Assembly: GCF_021729135.1 (NCBI RefSeq)
Contig: NZ_JAJTWW010000008.1
Location: forward strand, 62,001 to 126,000
Length of the DNA: 64,000 nt
Direction: 5' to 3'
Source of the DNA: Brevibacterium daeguense
GTDB lineage: Bacteria; Actinomycetota; Actinomycetes; Actinomycetales; Brevibacteriaceae
A program made the translations under genes and the position numbers. The notes under the pieces are model-generated. The model saw only the letters and a program-made list of their open reading frames with translations, did no database searches and was not told the DNA's origin. Position 1 is the stretch's first letter; every line of letters starts with the position of its first letter. Positions 16,731 through 28,543 of the stretch are shown here, piece after piece.

Positions 16731-17864
16731 TCAGACCTCGCCGGCAGCCTGCGTCGGCTCGAGGAAGCGCAGCAGGCTGCGGGTGGCCGACACCACCTGG
16801 CCGCACTCGACGTGCTCGTCGGCCCGGTGGGCGAACATCGCGTCGCCGGGGCCGAAGTTGACGGCGGGAATGCCCAGCTGCGAGAACCGTGACACGTCCG
16901 TCCAGCCCAGCTTGGCCTGAGGGGTGCCGCCGATCGCACGGACGAATTCCTGCGCCGCCGGCCGGTCCAGCCCGGGACGGGCGCCCTCGGCGCCATCGGT
17001 GACCCGGATCGGATGGGGAGCGAAGAACTCACGGAGGAACGCCTCGGCGGCGGCGAGCGACGTGCTCGGGGCGAAGCGGTAGTTGACCGTGACCACGCAC
17101 TCATCGGGAATCACATTCCCGGCCACTCCCCCGCGGATGCCGACCGCCGACAGCGACTCCCGGTAGTCGAGGCCGTCGACGCGCACGGTCTCGGTGCGGT
17201 GGTCGGCCAGCCGATTCAGGATGTCGGCGGCTCTGTGGATCGCATTGACGCCCTTGAATGCGCGGGCGGAATGGGCGCGCACCCCGCTGGTGGTGACCTC
17301 GACCCGGATGGTGCCGTTGCAGCCGCCTTCGATCCCGGCCAGGCTCGGCTCGCCGAGGATCGCGAAATCCCCGGAGAGCCAGTCCGGATGGCGGCGGGCG
17401 ACCCGGCCGAGCCCGTTGAGCGCGGCCTCGACCTCCTCGTGATCGTAGAAGATCCACGTCACGTCCCGGGAGGGCTCCCGGAGCGCGTGCGCGCAGCTCA
17501 GCTGCATGGCGACACCAGCCTTCATGTCGCAGGCGCCTCGGCCCCAGATGACCTCACGACCGTCGAGCACCCGCCGCTCGCTGGGCAGGTTCTCCTCGAT
17601 CGGGACCGTGTCGAGGTGCCCGGCGACGATGACCCGCTCGCCGCGCCCGAGGCGGGTGCCGGCGACGATCGTGTCGCCGTCTCGGCGGACGTCGAGCTCG
17701 GGGCCGGGTCCCGCCGAGATGTGATGCAGCACCGCTTCGACCGCATCGGCCAGCCGGGTCTCGGAGCCGGACACCGAGGGGATGTCGCACAGCCGGGCCG
17801 TGAGCTCGACTGGATCGGACAGCGCTGCGATGAGGGCGGCGGGGTCGCGCGGATCACTGCTCAT
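16731..17864 (-). CDS. dapE: Succinyl-diaminopimelate desuccinylase
   Basis: 377-aa M20 metallohydrolase converting N-succinyl-LL-diaminopimelate to LL-DAP and succinate, for lysine and peptidoglycan. The di-zinc motifs are present: GHLDTVP (His, Asp), GRGACDMKAG (bridging Asp), the DHEEVEA Glu pair, GEPS and the C-terminal FGPGDAMFAH (His). The dimerisation lid lies between. Start at 17864 is preferred over 17906 because TAGGGT lies 7 nt upstream and because the longer version would run into dapD. Divergent from dapD with 40 bp between starts. Confidence 0.94.
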   Translation of the reverse strand: MSSDPRDPAALIAALSDPVELTARLCDIPSVSGSETRLADAVEAVLHHISAGPGPELDVRRDGDTIVAGTRLGRGERVIVAGHLDTVPIEENLPSERRVLDGREVIWGRGACDMKAGVAMQLSCAHALREPSRDVTWIFYDHEEVEAALNGLGRVARRHPDWLSGDFAILGEPSLAGIEGGCNGTIRVEVTTSGVRAHSARAFKGVNAIHRAADILNRLADHRTETVRVDGLDYRESLSAVGIRGGVAGNVIPDECVVTVNYRFAPSTSLAAAEAFLREFFAPHPIRVTDGAEGARPGLDRPAAQEFVRAIGGTPQAKLGWTDVSRFSQLGIPAVNFGPGDAMFAHRADEHVECGQVVSATRSLLRFLEPTQAAGEV

Positions 17865-17871
17865 GAATCCC

Positions 17872-17897
17872 ACCCTAGCGGCGCGGCACAGTAGGCT
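17872..17897. promoter_or_regulatory. Divergent leaderless dapE/dapD promoters
   Basis: Minus strand TAGGGT (17877-17872) is 7 nt before the dapE ATG. Plus strand TAGGCT (17892-17897) is 7 nt before the dapD ATG. The boxes are 14 bp apart. Confidence 0.55.
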
Positions 17898-17904
17898 TGG
17901 GCGC

Positions 17905-18849
17905 ATGACTCAACGATTCGCCTCTGCAAAGGGAGTGGCCACTCTTCACGGTGAGGACGTCCTCAGCGTGTGGTACCCCGCTCCCGCCGTGTACTCCGAC
18001 CGGGACTTCGCCGACCAGCAGGCGGAGGACTCGATTGCCGACGACGTGCTGGCGCCTCTCACCGGCTCGGACGAGGCCCGCGGCACGCGCACCGAGATCG
18101 TCTCGGTGACGATCGACCTCGACGAGGCGCCCGGCTCGGCCGCCGATGGCTACCTGCGGCTGCACGCACTGTCCCACCGGCTGGTGGCCCCCAACGAGCT
18201 CAACCTCGAAGGGCTCTTCGGCCAGCTCACCAACGTCGTCTGGACCTCGCAGGGCGCGTGTGCGGTCGACGGCTTCGAGCTCACCCGCGCCAAGCTCGCC
18301 GCGCGCGGGCAGCTGAGCGTCTACGGGGTCGACAAGTTCCCGCGCATGACCGATTTCGTCGTGCCCAGCGGGGTCCGCATCGCCGACGCCGACCGCGTCC
18401 GCCTGGGTGCGCACCTCGCGGAAGGCACCGTCGTCATGCACGAGGGCTTCGTCAACTTCAATGCCGGCACGCTCGGGCAGGCGATGATCGAGGGCCGGAT
18501 CTCCCAGGGCGTCGTGATCGGCGCCGGCTCGGACATCGGCGGCGGCGCCTCGACGATGGGGACCCTCTCCGGTGGCAACGAGCACCGGATCTCCGTGGGC
18601 TCCGGATCGCTGCTCGGGGCCAACTCCGGCATCGGCATCTCGATCGGCGATGACTGCGTCGTGGAGGCCGGGCTCTACCTCACCGCCGGCGCGCTGGTGA
18701 CCCTGGTCGACGAGGGCGGTCGCGTCGTGAAGGCGCGCGAGCTCGACGGAGCCGACAACGTGCTGTTCCGACGCAACTCCAAGTCCGGTGCGGTCGAAGC
18801 GCTGGCGCGCACCGACAGGGGAATCGTCCTCAACCCCGACCTGCACTGA
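17905..18849 (+). CDS. dapD: 2,3,4,5-tetrahydropyridine-2,6-dicarboxylate N-succinyltransferase
   Basis: 314-aa succinyl-CoA-dependent transferase of the DAP/lysine pathway, actinobacterial DapD class. The C-terminal half is a left-handed beta helix of hexapeptide repeats (about 150-265: GVRIADADRVRLGAH, GVVIGAGSDIGGGAS, RISVGSGSLLGANSG) with the family MHEGFVNFNAGT segment. It works directly before DapC and DapE, and all three lie within 5 kb here. Leaderless start at 17905. The 3' end is duplicated over about 20 bp including the stop. Confidence 0.95.
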   Translation: MTQRFASAKGVATLHGEDVLSVWYPAPAVYSDRDFADQQAEDSIADDVLAPLTGSDEARGTRTEIVSVTIDLDEAPGSAADGYLRLHALSHRLVAPNELNLEGLFGQLTNVVWTSQGACAVDGFELTRAKLAARGQLSVYGVDKFPRMTDFVVPSGVRIADADRVRLGAHLAEGTVVMHEGFVNFNAGTLGQAMIEGRISQGVVIGAGSDIGGGASTMGTLSGGNEHRISVGSGSLLGANSGIGISIGDDCVVEAGLYLTAGALVTLVDEGGRVVKARELDGADNVLFRRNSKSGAVEALARTDRGIVLNPDLH

Positions 18850-18871
18850 GGCGACCCGGACCTGCACTGAG
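18835..18871 (+). repeat. 20-bp duplication across the dapD stop codon
   Basis: CCCGACCTGCACTGAG at 18835-18850 recurs as CCCGGACCTGCACTGAG at 18855-18871; both carry the TGA. Confidence 0.85.
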
Positions 18872-18882
18872 AACCTCTCGCT

Positions 18883-18917
18883 GAGCCCGGCGCACCGAGC
18901 CGGGGTGCACCGGGCTC
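18883..18917. terminator. Hairpin downstream of dapD
   Basis: 14-bp stem GAGCCCGGCGCACC with its complement ending at 18917 (one G-U pair), 7-nt loop. Confidence 0.45.
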
Positions 18918-18959
18918 GCTGGTCCCAGGCGCCTCCCCGCTGCCCCCGAACACGACAGA

Positions 18960-18987
18960 ACCCCCGCGGTGATCAAACCGCGGGGGT
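18960..18987. terminator. Bidirectional terminator between dapD and gltA
   Basis: 11-bp perfect stem ACCCCCGCGGT with its complement, 6-nt loop, between convergent genes. Confidence 0.75.
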
Positions 18988-19047
18988 CCTGCTGCTCTTC
19001 GGCCGTCGATCAGGGTGCTGCGCGGCGAGCCGAGTCGCTCGCCCTGC

Positions 19048-20334
<1,287 letters not shown>

Positions 20335-20382
20335 AGCTTCTCCTCTGTTCGAACCTCAAGAGCATCCTGAGCGTTGTTTCAC

Positions 20383-20398
20383 AGTCTCGTCAGAGACT
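20383..20398. promoter_or_regulatory. Small inverted repeat in the gltA leader region
   Basis: AGTCTC, GTCA, GAGACT, about 50-65 bp upstream of the gltA ATG. It could be an operator or an RNA hairpin; only the symmetry is seen. Confidence 0.3.
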
Positions 20399-20484
20399 AC
20401 CGATTTGCCGGGCCAATCGAAAATCGCATCGGAGCACCCGGCTGACCGTCGCCGAGGCGCCCGGAACCTGGGAATTCAGCCGCC

Positions 20485-21600
20485 TCACGCGGCGGCGAGG
20501 AGGCGCTCGGCGGCCGCCCCGATCCGTTCGTCCGGCGCGGTGAGCGCGATCCGGACATGGCGGCGCGCCGCGTCACCGTAGAAGGCTCCGGGGCCGGCGA
20601 CGATGCCGAGGTCGGCCAGCGCGCCGATGGTGGTCCAGCAGTCCTCGTCCCGGGTGGCCCAGAGGTACAGGCCCGCCGTCGAATGGTCGATCCGCAGTCC
20701 GAAGGCCGCGACGGCAGGCATCAGAACCTCGCGCCGTCGGCGGTACACCTCCTTCTGCGCGCGCACGTGCTCGACGTCGTGCAGGCCCGCGACCATCGCC
20801 GTCTGCACCGGGCCGGGCACGATCATCCCAGCGTGCTTGCGCGAATTCGTCAGACTGCCGATCAGCGCCGGGTCTCCGGCGGTGAATGCGGCCCGGTACC
20901 CGGCGAGGTTCGACTGCTTCGACATCGAGTACACCGCGAGCACACCGGAGTGGTCGCCGCCGGTGACCGCGGGGTCGAGGACCGACGGCGCCGGCGCATC
21001 AGCGGCCCAGTTGAGCAGTCCGTAGCACTCGTCGGAGGCCACCACGACCCCGGCTGCGCGGGCTCGCTCGACGACTTCGGCCACAGCTTCGCGGGGCAGC
21101 ACCTCGCCGGTCGGGTTGCTGGGCGAGTTCAGCCACAGCAGTCCGATCCCCTCCAGCGAAGCGCCCGCGAGCACCTGGCCGGCGTCCAGTCGCACGCAGT
21201 CGACGCCCGCCAGTGTCGCGCCCATCTCATAGGTGGGATAGGCCGCTGCCGGGCAGGCCACGGACAATCCCGCCTGGCGGAGGCCGAGCAGCGTGGGCAG
21301 CCAGGCGACGAGCTCTTTGGAGCCGATCGTCGGCAGCACCTGAGTGGCGGGATCGAGCTCGATGCCGTGCCAGTGGGAGTACCAGAAGGCGATCGCCTCG
21401 CGCAGCTGGGGCGTGCCGGCGGTGGTCGGATACCCGTGCGAGTCGGCGCCGGCGGCCAAAGCCTCGCGGATGACGGACGGCGTCGGGTCGACCGGCGTGC
21501 CGATCGACAGGTCGCAGACGCCGCCGGCGTGATCCGCGGCGCGCAGGCGGTAGGGGGTCAGCGTGTCCCAGGGGTAGTCGGGAAGGGCCAGGCCGAGCAT
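20485..21600 (-). CDS. dapC: Succinyldiaminopimelate transaminase
   Basis: 371-aa class I/II PLP-dependent aminotransferase, actinobacterial DapC type, making N-succinyl-LL-DAP. The PLP lysine lies in SMSKQSNLAGYR; the substrate-binding Asn is in LNSPSNPTGEV and the PLP Asp in VVASDECYG; the final Arg is in HVRIAL. The start was set at the ATG at 21600, which overlaps the ferredoxin stop as TGATG. The longer frame to 21957 is a shadow over the ferredoxin gene. With dapD and dapE nearby this completes the succinylase branch in the window. Confidence 0.93.
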   Translation of the reverse strand: MLGLALPDYPWDTLTPYRLRAADHAGGVCDLSIGTPVDPTPSVIREALAAGADSHGYPTTAGTPQLREAIAFWYSHWHGIELDPATQVLPTIGSKELVAWLPTLLGLRQAGLSVACPAAAYPTYEMGATLAGVDCVRLDAGQVLAGASLEGIGLLWLNSPSNPTGEVLPREAVAEVVERARAAGVVVASDECYGLLNWAADAPAPSVLDPAVTGGDHSGVLAVYSMSKQSNLAGYRAAFTAGDPALIGSLTNSRKHAGMIVPGPVQTAMVAGLHDVEHVRAQKEVYRRRREVLMPAVAAFGLRIDHSTAGLYLWATRDEDCWTTIGALADLGIVAGPGAFYGDAARRHVRIALTAPDERIGAAAERLLAAA

Positions 21601-21917
21601 CACTGCTGCGGTGGCAGGGCTGCGACGATCGGATGGTCCGTGCCGATGTTGCCGAGCTTTGCGGCGCCGGCCGGCGAGCCGATGTCGTCGAAGAACTCGA
21701 CATTGGCCTTGTAGTACTCCGCCCACTGCTCCGGCACGTCGTCCTCGTAGTAGATGGCCTCGACCGGGCAGACGGGCTCGCAGGCTCCGCAGTCCACGCA
21801 CTCGTCGGGGTGGATGTACAGCATCCGCTCGCCCTCGTAGATGCAATCCACGGGACACTCGTCGATGCAGGCCTTGTCCTTGAGGTCCACGCAGGGCTGG
21901 GCGATGACGTAAGTCAC
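21600..21917 (-). CDS. fdxA: 7Fe-type ferredoxin
   Basis: 105-aa ferredoxin, FdxA/FdxC class, a low-potential electron carrier. Cysteines: CVDLKDKACIDECPVDC near the N-terminus and CVDCGACEPVCPVEA, consistent with one 3Fe-4S and one 4Fe-4S cluster; a 45-residue C-terminal extension follows. The GTG at 21917 was chosen because the family begins (M)TYVIAQPC and GGAGAG lies 6-7 nt upstream. Its stop overlaps the dapC start by 1 bp; this ferredoxin-aminotransferase pairing is conserved in actinobacteria though the link is unexplained. Confidence 0.94.
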   Translation of the reverse strand: MTYVIAQPCVDLKDKACIDECPVDCIYEGERMLYIHPDECVDCGACEPVCPVEAIYYEDDVPEQWAEYYKANVEFFDDIGSPAGAAKLGNIGTDHPIVAALPPQQ

Positions 21918-21950
21918 TGGCTTCTCTCCTCGTGTGCGGGCATTGTTGCG

Positions 21951-21983
21951 CTCCCACAACCCTACTCCCTTATAGGGTGGGAG
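21951..21983. promoter_or_regulatory. Inverted repeat between fdxA and the GNAT gene
   Basis: Left arm CTCCCACAACCCT and right arm AGGGTGGGAG (2-nt bulge), enclosing an AT-richer ACTCCCTTAT next to TATAGGGT, a possible plus-strand -10. Probably the divergent control region; no regulator identified. Confidence 0.4.
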
Positions 21984-22015
21984 CCGATTGCCGAACTCCG
22001 TCGAAAAGGTCACAC

Positions 22016-23068
22016 ATGCTCACACCGCGTCCGGGAATGCGGGTCGTCATCCGCTTTCGTGTCGGCTCCGACGCCTCCGATGCGCTGGGCACCGTCCTCG
22101 AGGCCGGAGCGGATTCCGTGACCGTCGACACCAAGCGGGGCCCGGTCACCATCGATACCGAGGACATCATCCTGGTCCATGAGATCCCGCCCGCCCCGCA
22201 GCGCTCGGGCAGGCTCCATGAGATCGTCTCCGCCGCCGACGTCCGCAGGATCGCGGCCAATGTCTGGCTGCCGTCAGACGTGACGTGGCTCAACTCGGAC
22301 AACCTGCGCGGAGAGCAGCAGGAGGACGCGGCCTTCGTGCAGACCGGGTGGCTGCTGCGCAGCGCGCGGGGGGCGTCGCTGCGAGCCGATTCCGTGCTGC
22401 CGCTGGCCGACCCCGGAATCAGTCCCCTGGATGCGCTGGGGCTGGCGGAGAAGTGGTACGCACAGCGCTCGCAGCCGACGGTGGTGCAGATCTACTCCGA
22501 GGCCGGAAGCACCGAGCTGGCGCCCATCTGCAGCGAGCTGGCATCGCATTTCCGGGCACAGGGCTACACGCCCAGCCGTCCCACCCTGGCGCTCACCGCC
22601 GCCACGCGCGAGGTGGCCGCCGGCCTGGCCCGTCCTGCCCAGGCGGGTCTGCCCGGGCTCGTGATCGTCGAATCGGAGGACGTCCACGACATCCACTTCG
22701 AGGCATGGGGACGCCCTTCCGACCATCCTCAGCACTCCGAGTTCGCCCAGCTGATCCGCAGCGCTCCGCAGCTGCGCTTCTTCTCCGCCGTCGCGGAGCA
22801 CCCCGACGGTTCGCGCAGCCTGGTCGGGGCTGTCCGGCTGGCGGTGTCGAACAAGTGGGCAGTGATCTCCGAGCTCGTCGTCGCGCCGAGTGTCAGGCGC
22901 CGAGGCGCCGGCCGGGCTCTCGTGAGGGCTGCCGCCACGGCTGCCGCCGAGCGCGGCATCCGGAGCATGCTCGCCGAGGTCGAGGCCGACAACGAGCCGG
23001 CCCGGGAGCTCTTGACCTCGCTCGGGGCGACCGAGCACCACCGCTGCTGGTTCGCAGTCCGCAGCTAG
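22016..23068 (+). CDS. GNAT N-acetyltransferase with N-terminal SH3-like region
   Basis: 350-aa protein. The last about 130 residues form a GNAT fold: a core strand VISELVVAPSVRRRGAGRALV carries the acetyl-CoA P-loop R-R-x-G-A-G, followed by an EVEADNEPARELLTSLGA helix. The first about 60 residues look like a small beta barrel (GTVLEAGADSVTVDTKRGPV), and the middle is a second, degenerate GNAT-like half. Acceptor unknown. Start at 22016 has AAAAGG 6-7 nt upstream. It ends in a 4-bp tail-to-tail overlap with the VanW gene. Confidence 0.8.
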   Translation: MLTPRPGMRVVIRFRVGSDASDALGTVLEAGADSVTVDTKRGPVTIDTEDIILVHEIPPAPQRSGRLHEIVSAADVRRIAANVWLPSDVTWLNSDNLRGEQQEDAAFVQTGWLLRSARGASLRADSVLPLADPGISPLDALGLAEKWYAQRSQPTVVQIYSEAGSTELAPICSELASHFRAQGYTPSRPTLALTAATREVAAGLARPAQAGLPGLVIVESEDVHDIHFEAWGRPSDHPQHSEFAQLIRSAPQLRFFSAVAEHPDGSRSLVGAVRLAVSNKWAVISELVVAPSVRRRGAGRALVRAAATAAAERGIRSMLAEVEADNEPARELLTSLGATEHHRCWFAVRS

Positions 23069-24786
23069 CTGCAGACCACCCGATTGACCGGGCGGTAGAC
23101 CGTGGTGAACTGGTCCCGATCGATGACTTCGCCCGTGTCGTGATCCTTGATCGTCCGGAAGATGGTGATCGACCATCCTTCCCGCGGAGACTGCGGCGAG
23201 CACCTGGGACCCGACTCCCGAATGGTGCTCGGCGAGGTGAACGCGAAGCGCTCCGAGGAGGAGGATTCGACGTCGACGGTCCTTTCGCCGAAGACGCGGG
23301 CATGGACTTCGCCGCCGGCCAGGTACATGTCGAGGACCACCGGGGTGTCGGTGCTGTTGGTGAAGCGCATATCGATCGACTGCCAGTCGAGGGTGGCCTC
23401 ACGGCCTTCCGGGTAGCGGGAGATATAGCGGGAATGCGCCTGGTGCTCGTTGAGTTCGAAGCCGGCGAAGTAGGCGGCATTGAACAGTGTCGTGGAGACC
23501 TGGGAGACGCCGCCTCCGTAGTCCTCGGTCATCTGCCCCTCGTTGATCACCCCGGCCGGTCGGTAGCCGTTGGCAGCGGTGCGCCGGCCGATCGTCTCGT
23601 TGAGGCTGAACTCCTCACCGGGCAGCAGCACGGTTCCGGAGACACGCTCGGAGGCGACCCGGAGGTTGGTGTCGCGATTCGGCTCCGAGCTGTAGGCGGT
23701 CGAGAAGTCGGAGATCACCTCGTCGACGTCCGCGGCTTCGGCCTCTTCGGTGGTGAATTCCGGCTCGGCCTCCACGAGGGCGACCGTCGCGGTGCGCTCC
23801 TCGGCGGTCAGCGCCGGCAGCACCGCCTCGGCGAGCTCCTCGGAATCGACGGAGACTCCGGACTCGGCGGGCACCACCTCCGGTGTTCCGTCGACGATCC
23901 GGTAGCTTGCATCCTTGGCCTCGGAGCCGACCTCCGGGTTCGCGTCGAGAGTCGCGCTCTTGAGCTTCTTGGCGTCGAACACCGGCTTCAGCTCGCCGTC
24001 GCGCGGCTCGAAGGTCAGGGACCCGGCGATGATCTCCGGGGTGATGGTCAGCTCCGAGGACTCCCCCGTCGGCTTCCCCTCCTCGGTCTCCTCCGCGGCT
24101 TCGACGACAATGTCCTCGCTCACGGCCGGGTCGGCGATCTCCGTCTGCGCGGCGCGCGCCTCCTCGGTCGTGATGTCGGGCTCCGTCTCCGCCACCTCGA
24201 CTGCGAGCGGGTTGTCGCTGCGGAGCCAGTGGTCCCGGATGGTCTGTCGGATCGCGTCCTGCTCGACCACAGTGCCGGGAATGCCCTCGGTGACCACGGA
24301 GTCCGCTCCCTCGAAGGTCAGAGCGGCGTCCTCCGGGGGCAGGGAGAAGTCCTCCGCCAGCCGATCCACGACCGGACCGAACTTCTCCTCGTCGATCGCG
24401 ATCACCGGAGCGTATTCGTGGGTGCCGAACAGTCGATCCCACACCACGCGCGGGTCGAGTGAGAAGTCGACCGCTCGGGCCACGGTCGCCTGCGTGTCCA
24501 CCGTGAGCCCGACATCCGCCGGTTCCAGCTCAGCCTGTTCACGCTTGGCGCTGAGCACGATGACCTCACTGGCACGGGGACGAAGTTCCGCGTCGAGCTT
24601 CGCGACCGCATCCTCCTCGCTCATCCCTCCGATGTCGACTCCGGCCGCCGAGGCCTCAGCGGGCAGCGCCCGCGCGGTGAGGACGGCGGTCAGAACGTAG
24701 AGGATGCCGAGCACCAGCACGACACCGATCGTCACCAGTGCGATGGTGCGGTGGCGGTGAGATGCGGCAGCGGATCGATCGGCCAT
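23065..24786 (-). CDS. VanW family membrane-anchored protein
   Basis: 573-aa extracytoplasmic protein: N-terminal transmembrane anchor (about 14-38), two peptidoglycan-binding-4-like repeats (about 40-380; GVDIGGMSEEDA and similar), a VanW domain (about 385-510; PGEEFSLNETIG, GVSQVSTTLFNAAYFAG) and a short beta-rich tail. The family sits at the cell wall but its biochemical role is unresolved. No vancomycin-resistance genes are nearby, so this is a housekeeping cell-wall protein. A strongly acidic Glu-rich spacer (EEARAAQTEIADPAV, AAEETEEGK) lies between the repeats. The 3' end overlaps the convergent GNAT gene. Confidence 0.9.
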   Translation of the reverse strand: MADRSAAASHRHRTIALVTIGVVLVLGILYVLTAVLTARALPAEASAAGVDIGGMSEEDAVAKLDAELRPRASEVIVLSAKREQAELEPADVGLTVDTQATVARAVDFSLDPRVVWDRLFGTHEYAPVIAIDEEKFGPVVDRLAEDFSLPPEDAALTFEGADSVVTEGIPGTVVEQDAIRQTIRDHWLRSDNPLAVEVAETEPDITTEEARAAQTEIADPAVSEDIVVEAAEETEEGKPTGESSELTITPEIIAGSLTFEPRDGELKPVFDAKKLKSATLDANPEVGSEAKDASYRIVDGTPEVVPAESGVSVDSEELAEAVLPALTAEERTATVALVEAEPEFTTEEAEAADVDEVISDFSTAYSSEPNRDTNLRVASERVSGTVLLPGEEFSLNETIGRRTAANGYRPAGVINEGQMTEDYGGGVSQVSTTLFNAAYFAGFELNEHQAHSRYISRYPEGREATLDWQSIDMRFTNSTDTPVVLDMYLAGGEVHARVFGERTVDVESSSSERFAFTSPSTIRESGPRCSPQSPREGWSITIFRTIKDHDTGEVIDRDQFTTVYRPVNRVVCS

Positions 24787-24893
24787 GGGCGCTCACAGAC
24801 AGGGAATGCGGACATGGATCCGCGCGGTCGGACAACGAGTTCTGGTCAATGTACTACAGGCCCCGGGATCACCCGGGTTGTGTTCGGTTGCGG

Positions 24894-26386
24894 TCAGCGG
24901 CCGGAGCCGCCGGAGTTCGCTCCGTCGGCCGAGCGCGGGGCACCGGCCGAGGAGTCATCCGTGCCGGGTGCCGGACGCTTGAGGGCGGGCAGCGTGAAGG
25001 CCATGATCGCGGCCATGATCATCGGTCCGAACAGCCATGCAAGACTGCGCAGCGACCCCGTCACGACGAGATCCGAACCGGGCAGGATCCCGGGCTGGCC
25101 GAGCATGAAGCCGATGAGCGAGATGACGACAGCAGTCAGGACCATAAGCCTTGTCGAGCGGTACAGGGTCGCGATGTGCCACAGTCCGGCCAGTGTCAGG
25201 GCCAGGGAGATGGTCGCGCCCCACGGCAGCACCACATCCTGTCCGGCGAGGTCGACCGCCGTGGCGTTGAGGTGCTGGAAGGAGCCGAGCGCGCCGATCA
25301 GAAGGCCCAGGAGCACCGCGTGGATGACCGCGCCGATCCCGCCTCGCCCGCCGGCTCGCCCCGGCCGTGCCCCCGCCCGCGAGGCGACCCCTGCCGGCGA
25401 GGCTGCAGGTGCGTCGGCGGCCGCCTCGCCGGGGCGCGGAACGACGTCGAGCACGTTCCCGTGGGGTGTGCCGGCAGCGAGCTCGGAGCCACTGTGCTGC
25501 AGGTCGGGATCGGAGTAGTACTCGACGTCAGCGATGTGCTGGCCGATTCCGTTGGACAGCGTGAAGAACTCGCCGGCGACGGTGACCTGAGTGTGGTGGG
25601 CGGCCATCGCCATCGCCTTGGCCCCGTAGACCTCGGTGACGTCCTGGGCGACGGCGATGGGCGCCTCGGCCGCGATCGTCGGGATCTGCTCGGCAGGTGC
25701 GAAGCCGGTGAGTTCGAATCCGGGCCGCTGCGGGTCGAAGGCGGCGGCAGCGGCCTCGGCCGGGGTGTCGGCGAACAGCAGCTTCGGTCGCTGCGGCTGC
25801 GGGACTGACTCGACCGCGAGGACGGTTGCCCGGTGGACGTGCCGGTGGTCCGGGTGTCCGTATCCGCCGCCGTCTGCATAGGTGATGACCAGCTGCGGTC
25901 GGACGTCGGCGATCACCGAGGCGACGTAGGCCGCCACCTCGGAGGCAGGCACCCGGCACAGCGCGGCGGCCGGCATGTCTGCCGGTTCGGTCGCGTGGCC
26001 GTCGGGCCCCCACTCCATGCCGGAGTCCTCGAAGCGCCGACTGGGCCGGCCGTCGGCTGCCCCACCGGCGGGCCCGTCCCCGAGGAATCGGAAGTCGGCG
26101 ACCCCGAGCACCGCCATCGCCGCAGCCAGCTCGGTCTCCCGGTGCGCGGCCAGTGAGGCGCGGTCGCCTGCCAGGTGCGCGTACTCGGCTCCGATCACCT
26201 CGCCGCCCTCGCCGCGGGTGGCCGTCAGCAGGACCACCTGCGCCCCGGCGGCGACAAGCGACGCCATGGTGCCGCCGGTGAGGATCGACTCGTCATCGGG
26301 GTGGGCGTGAACGAAGAGGACACGCGCCTCGGCGGCGGGAATGCTCTGCGGGCCGGGCTGAGGAGCTGGGGCGAGCGGGGGCTGGG

Positions 26387-26390
<4 letters not shown>
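24894..26390 (-). CDS. mshB: MshB mycothiol deacetylase fused to a membrane domain
   Basis: 498-aa protein. Residues about 20-300 are MshB (GlcNAc-inositol deacetylase, second step of mycothiol synthesis): zinc ligands in HAHPDDE (H30, D33) and HPDH (H182), with the catalytic Asp32. After an Ala/Gly/Arg-rich linker (320-352) comes a four-helix membrane domain (about 353-372, 388-408, 416-432, 448-470), resembling the DUF6113 small membrane proteins that in other actinobacteria lie next to mshB as a separate gene. It therefore tethers mycothiol synthesis to the membrane. The start overlaps the typA stop as ATGA. Confidence 0.88.
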
Positions 26391-28300
<1,910 letters not shown>

Positions 28301-28531
28301 CGAGTCCCTTTGCGAAGTATTGCGGAAGTCCAACACTCCATTGTACGGTCTCGCGCGCCGAACCCCTGCACTCAGCACAGGGCGGGGAGAACCACCCAGG
28401 GCAGGCCGCCGGGCCGCTGAGGAAGGGCGAGGCGGACGCGGCGGCAGCACTCACCGGTGAAGCTCCTGGTCAGCGACCGTTCGACAGTTGTTCATCCGAC
28501 GTCTGCTCAGATTTCTCTCATAATCCACCCA

Positions 28532-28537
28532 TACTTT
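28532..28537 (+). promoter_or_regulatory. -10 element, leaderless membrane-protein gene
   Basis: TACTTT, 6 nt, ATG at 28544. A second -10-like CATAAT lies about 10 bp upstream. Confidence 0.45.
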
Positions 28538-28543
28538 CGGCCT

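Noticed and set aside
22285..24462. 725-codon plus-strand frame opposite VanW
   Set aside because: Antisense shadow in high-GC DNA; low-complexity and without domains.
24863..24878. CCCGGG-ATCA-CCCGGG palindrome after mshB
   Set aside because: Short stem without a T-tract; could be a terminator but too weak to list.
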